Source of the DNA: UBA7672 sp965279205
Lineage (GTDB): Bacteria; Pseudomonadota; Alphaproteobacteria; Caulobacterales; Hyphomonadaceae
Direction: 5' to 3'
NCBI GenBank assembly: GCA_965279205.1
Contig: OZ257144.1
Location: forward strand, 496,001-560,000
Length of the DNA stretch: 64,000 bases
The notes below the pieces were generated by a model. It ran no database searches, was not told the DNA's origin, and saw only the letters and a program-made list of their open reading frames with translations. The position numbers were made by a program, and so were the translations under genes. This document shows positions 62,101-64,000 of this stretch, in pieces; the stretch's first letter is position 1, and each line of letters begins with the position of its first letter.

Positions 62101-62223
62101 CGACTGCCAATCTCAATTGGCCTCAATCATGAGCATCCCTCATGGAGGGGTGAGGAGGTTTCGTTTTTCGACACAGGGCGGCGGCGATAGCGTCCAATCA
62201 TTGCTCGCAACCCGGAGAGTGTG

Positions 62224-62745
62224 ATGTCGCGTGTTCGCCAGCCCGATCAGATGCAGACCGCGCTCGACGACCTGTTCGGTTCACAGTGGCCGACAAAATG
62301 GGTCACACGTGAAAGACCCAAAATCGACCGGATCGCATGCCCTTGGGCCATCCGCCGGTTCATCGATCCCGAGGCCGTCATTCTCTATGTGCCAACAGGC
62401 GAGGTCTTTGCCGTCGCCCAGCGAGAGAGGGCTGTGGCGTTCGATATTCCCGGCGCGCCGATCACACACGAGGGCGAACTCTGTAGCTTTGACGCGCTGA
62501 TCCGGCGCTTCGCGCTTGACCGTAACAAGGCTCTCTCAGGCGTTGCCCGCATTGTGCGCGGCGCAGATACCAACAAGCACAAGATCGCGCCGGAGGCGGC
62601 GGGGCTTCATGCCATATCCCTCGGCCTGTCGAAGCTCCACGTCGACGATCACGCGATGCTGGCCCAGGGCATGCTCGTCTATGATGCCCTCTATGCCTGG
62701 GCCGGCGGCGCTCGAGACGAGGTTCACGACTGGCGTCCGCAATGA
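62224..62745 (+). CDS. ChrB C-terminal domain protein
   Basis: A 173-residue protein matching the C-terminal domain of ChrB (KIDRIACPWAIRRFIDPEAVILYVPTGEVFAVAQRERAVAFDIPGAPITHEGELCSFDALI). Full ChrB (about 300 residues) regulates chromate resistance; the DNA-binding N-terminal half is missing here. No chromate transporter gene (chrA) is nearby. The ATG at 62224 was chosen over a GTG one codon earlier. Its stop overlaps the next start by 4 bases. Confidence 0.82.
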   Translation: MSRVRQPDQMQTALDDLFGSQWPTKWVTRERPKIDRIACPWAIRRFIDPEAVILYVPTGEVFAVAQRERAVAFDIPGAPITHEGELCSFDALIRRFALDRNKALSGVARIVRGADTNKHKIAPEAAGLHAISLGLSKLHVDDHAMLAQGMLVYDALYAWAGGARDEVHDWRPQ

Positions 62746-63749
62746 CCCCGCAGACGCTTCTCCTCTCGGGCGCCGATATCCGCGCAGTTGCGAAGCCAGC
62801 CGACTATCTCAAGGCGGTCGAAGCCGGATTCATCGCCGCCAGGCAAGGACGCGCTACGTCGCCACCGCCGCTGTCCATTCCCGTTCCGCTCGGCGTCTTC
62901 CACGCCAAGGGTGCGCGGCTCGCCGGCGACGGACATCACGTCGCGCTAAAGCTCAACGCCAACCTGCCGGGCAATCCCGAACGCACAGGCCGGCCTACCG
63001 TTCAGGGTGCGCTTTTTCTCTGCGACGCCGAGACCGGCTCCTTCCTGGCTATCATGGACTCGATAGAGATCACGCTCCGGCGAACTGCTGCAGCGAGCGC
63101 CCTCGCCGCCCGGTATCTTGCGAAGGAAGATGCCCAGGTTCTCATGATCTGCGGCTGTGGGGAGCAGGCTTGGCCCCACGTCGAGGCTTTGGCCCAAGTG
63201 CTGCCGATCCGAAAGCTTGTGACCTGGGACATCGATCCGGGCCGTTCGTCAGCGCTCGCTAGCCGGGCAGAAACGTTTGGCTTGGCCGGCGAAGCGGTTT
63301 CGAAGCTGGAACAGGGCTCTCGGGTCAGCAATGTCATCGTCACATGCACCACCTCGCGCAAGGCGTTCCTGGCGCCGGAGCATGTCAGGCCCGGTACATT
63401 CGTCGCCGCCGTCGGCGCTGACAGTCCATCAAAGAGCGAGATCACGCCCGGATTGATGGAGTGCGCCACCGTTGTTGTCGATGTGCTCGACCAGTGCCTC
63501 GCCATGGGCGACCTTCGGCTCGCGATCGCGTCGAGCGCGCTGTCGTCGACCGACGTGCATGCGGACCTTGCTGACCTGGTTGTCGGCTCCAGGCCTGGGC
63601 GAACGCGAACCGACGAGATCATCGTGTTCGACAGCACCGGGTCGGCGATCGAGGATGTTGCAAGCGCAGTGATGATCTACGAGCGCGCGCTGGGGGCAGG
63701 GCGCGGCCAAGCCTTTGACCTGACGCAGCACCAGGAGCGAAAAGCATGA
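62742..63749 (+). CDS. Ornithine cyclodeaminase / mu-crystallin family protein
   Basis: A 335-residue NAD(P)-binding protein. The Rossmann turn is MICGCGEQAWPHVEAL with the family Gly-x-Gly-x-Gln pattern, and FHAKGARLAGDGHHVALKLNANLPGNPERTGRPTVQGALFLCDAETG is the substrate region. Family members deaminate ornithine to proline, or reduce ketimines; which one cannot be told. The first codon overlaps the ChrB-domain stop and its stop overlaps the next GST start (ATGA), so the genes are translationally coupled. Confidence 0.88.
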   Translation: MTPQTLLLSGADIRAVAKPADYLKAVEAGFIAARQGRATSPPPLSIPVPLGVFHAKGARLAGDGHHVALKLNANLPGNPERTGRPTVQGALFLCDAETGSFLAIMDSIEITLRRTAAASALAARYLAKEDAQVLMICGCGEQAWPHVEALAQVLPIRKLVTWDIDPGRSSALASRAETFGLAGEAVSKLEQGSRVSNVIVTCTTSRKAFLAPEHVRPGTFVAAVGADSPSKSEITPGLMECATVVVDVLDQCLAMGDLRLAIASSALSSTDVHADLADLVVGSRPGRTRTDEIIVFDSTGSAIEDVASAVMIYERALGAGRGQAFDLTQHQERKA

Positions 63750-64000
63750 CCGAGGTGATCGTTCACGGGTTCCCCCGCAGCACGTACGTCAACATCGTAC
63801 GGCTTGTGCTGAGGCACAAAGGCGTCGATTTCCGGTTCAATGACCTCGAAACGGTGATGGGCCAGCCAAGCCATTTCGCGCTTCATCCATTCGGACGGGT
63901 GCCGGTGCTGGAGCACGATGGCTTTCAGGTCTACGAGACGAGCGCGATAGTGTTCTACATTGAGGAGGCTTTCGGCTCGCCCGCGCTCATGCCGCGCGAC
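63746..64000 (+). CDS. Glutathione S-transferase family protein, N-terminal part
   Basis: The reading frame runs off the window after 85 codons. The thioredoxin-like start (VIVHGFPRSTYVNIVRLVLRHKGVDFRF) and GRVPVLEHDGFQVYETSAIVFYIEE (with cis-proline and the SAI pair) identify a GST N-terminal domain. It overlaps the ornithine cyclodeaminase family gene by 4 bases, so it belongs to the same operon. Confidence 0.87.
   Translation, partial: MTEVIVHGFPRSTYVNIVRLVLRHKGVDFRFNDLETVMGQPSHFALHPFGRVPVLEHDGFQVYETSAIVFYIEEAFGSPALMPRD

Overview
This 64 kb window is GC-rich, almost fully coding chromosomal DNA, most likely from an alphaproteobacterium of the order Caulobacterales, close to Hyphomonas (Hyphomonadaceae). 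Evidence for this is the flagellar set FlbT, FlaF, FliX and several flagellins, a match to the CtrA box TTAA-N7-TTAAC in front of fliX, DksA of the alphaproteobacterial type, an intracellular PHA depolymerase, and the suc gene cluster. The genus is an inference. No rRNA, tRNA, CRISPR array, insertion sequence or complete prophage was seen.

Layout. 1-11 kb holds mixed housekeeping and accessory genes: the end of a hemolysin III family gene, phaZ, a glutathione transferase, a receiver protein that has lost its phosphoacceptor, a DUF3089 lipoprotein, two tandem 3D-domain secreted proteins, leuC, a nitronate monooxygenase-like gene and a diacylglycerol kinase. 10-20 kb holds a TetR/GST divergent pair, an orphan phage-tail-like DUF2793/S74 gene, an adenine deaminase with small enzymes behind it, a CHAP protein, and a MarR/VOC divergent pair built around one large palindrome. 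20-30 kb holds malate dehydrogenase with an odd in-frame upstream extension, a tandem pair of acidic secreted proteins, zapE, an acyltransferase and a TAXI protein. 29-34 kb holds a LytTR regulator facing a DUF2141/carotenoid oxygenase pair, then an MFS transporter.

34-46 kb is the 2-oxoglutarate to succinate block (sucC, sucD, sucA, sucB, lpdA). It is interrupted by an oppositely transcribed PAS-PAS histidine kinase and response regulator and by a long palindromic repeat. 47-58 kb is flagellar: flbT and flaF, then three flagellin genes with likely sigma-54 promoters, marC, an unknown double-membrane-anchored protein, flgI with a rod-binding protein and a FlgN-like gene, then divergent fliX and dksA. 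58-64 kb holds two small Cys-rich proteins resembling the TonB C-terminal domain. They flank a TRIC channel gene of foreign codon usage. A LysR regulator and a probable operon of exported superoxide dismutase-like protein, ChrB-domain protein, ornithine cyclodeaminase family protein and GST follow.

The strongest unusual items are the MarR gene whose start codon lies inside its own operator and which has no ribosome binding site, the Mdh reading frame extended by 109 codons through its own Shine-Dalgarno, a likely ATC start codon at 59798, the two-component pair lodged inside the suc cluster, the tandem acidic secreted proteins, and two families of palindromic intergenic repeats. No single locus stands out as a complete new system. 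All start sites, promoters and functions here come from reading the sequence; none was checked by database search.
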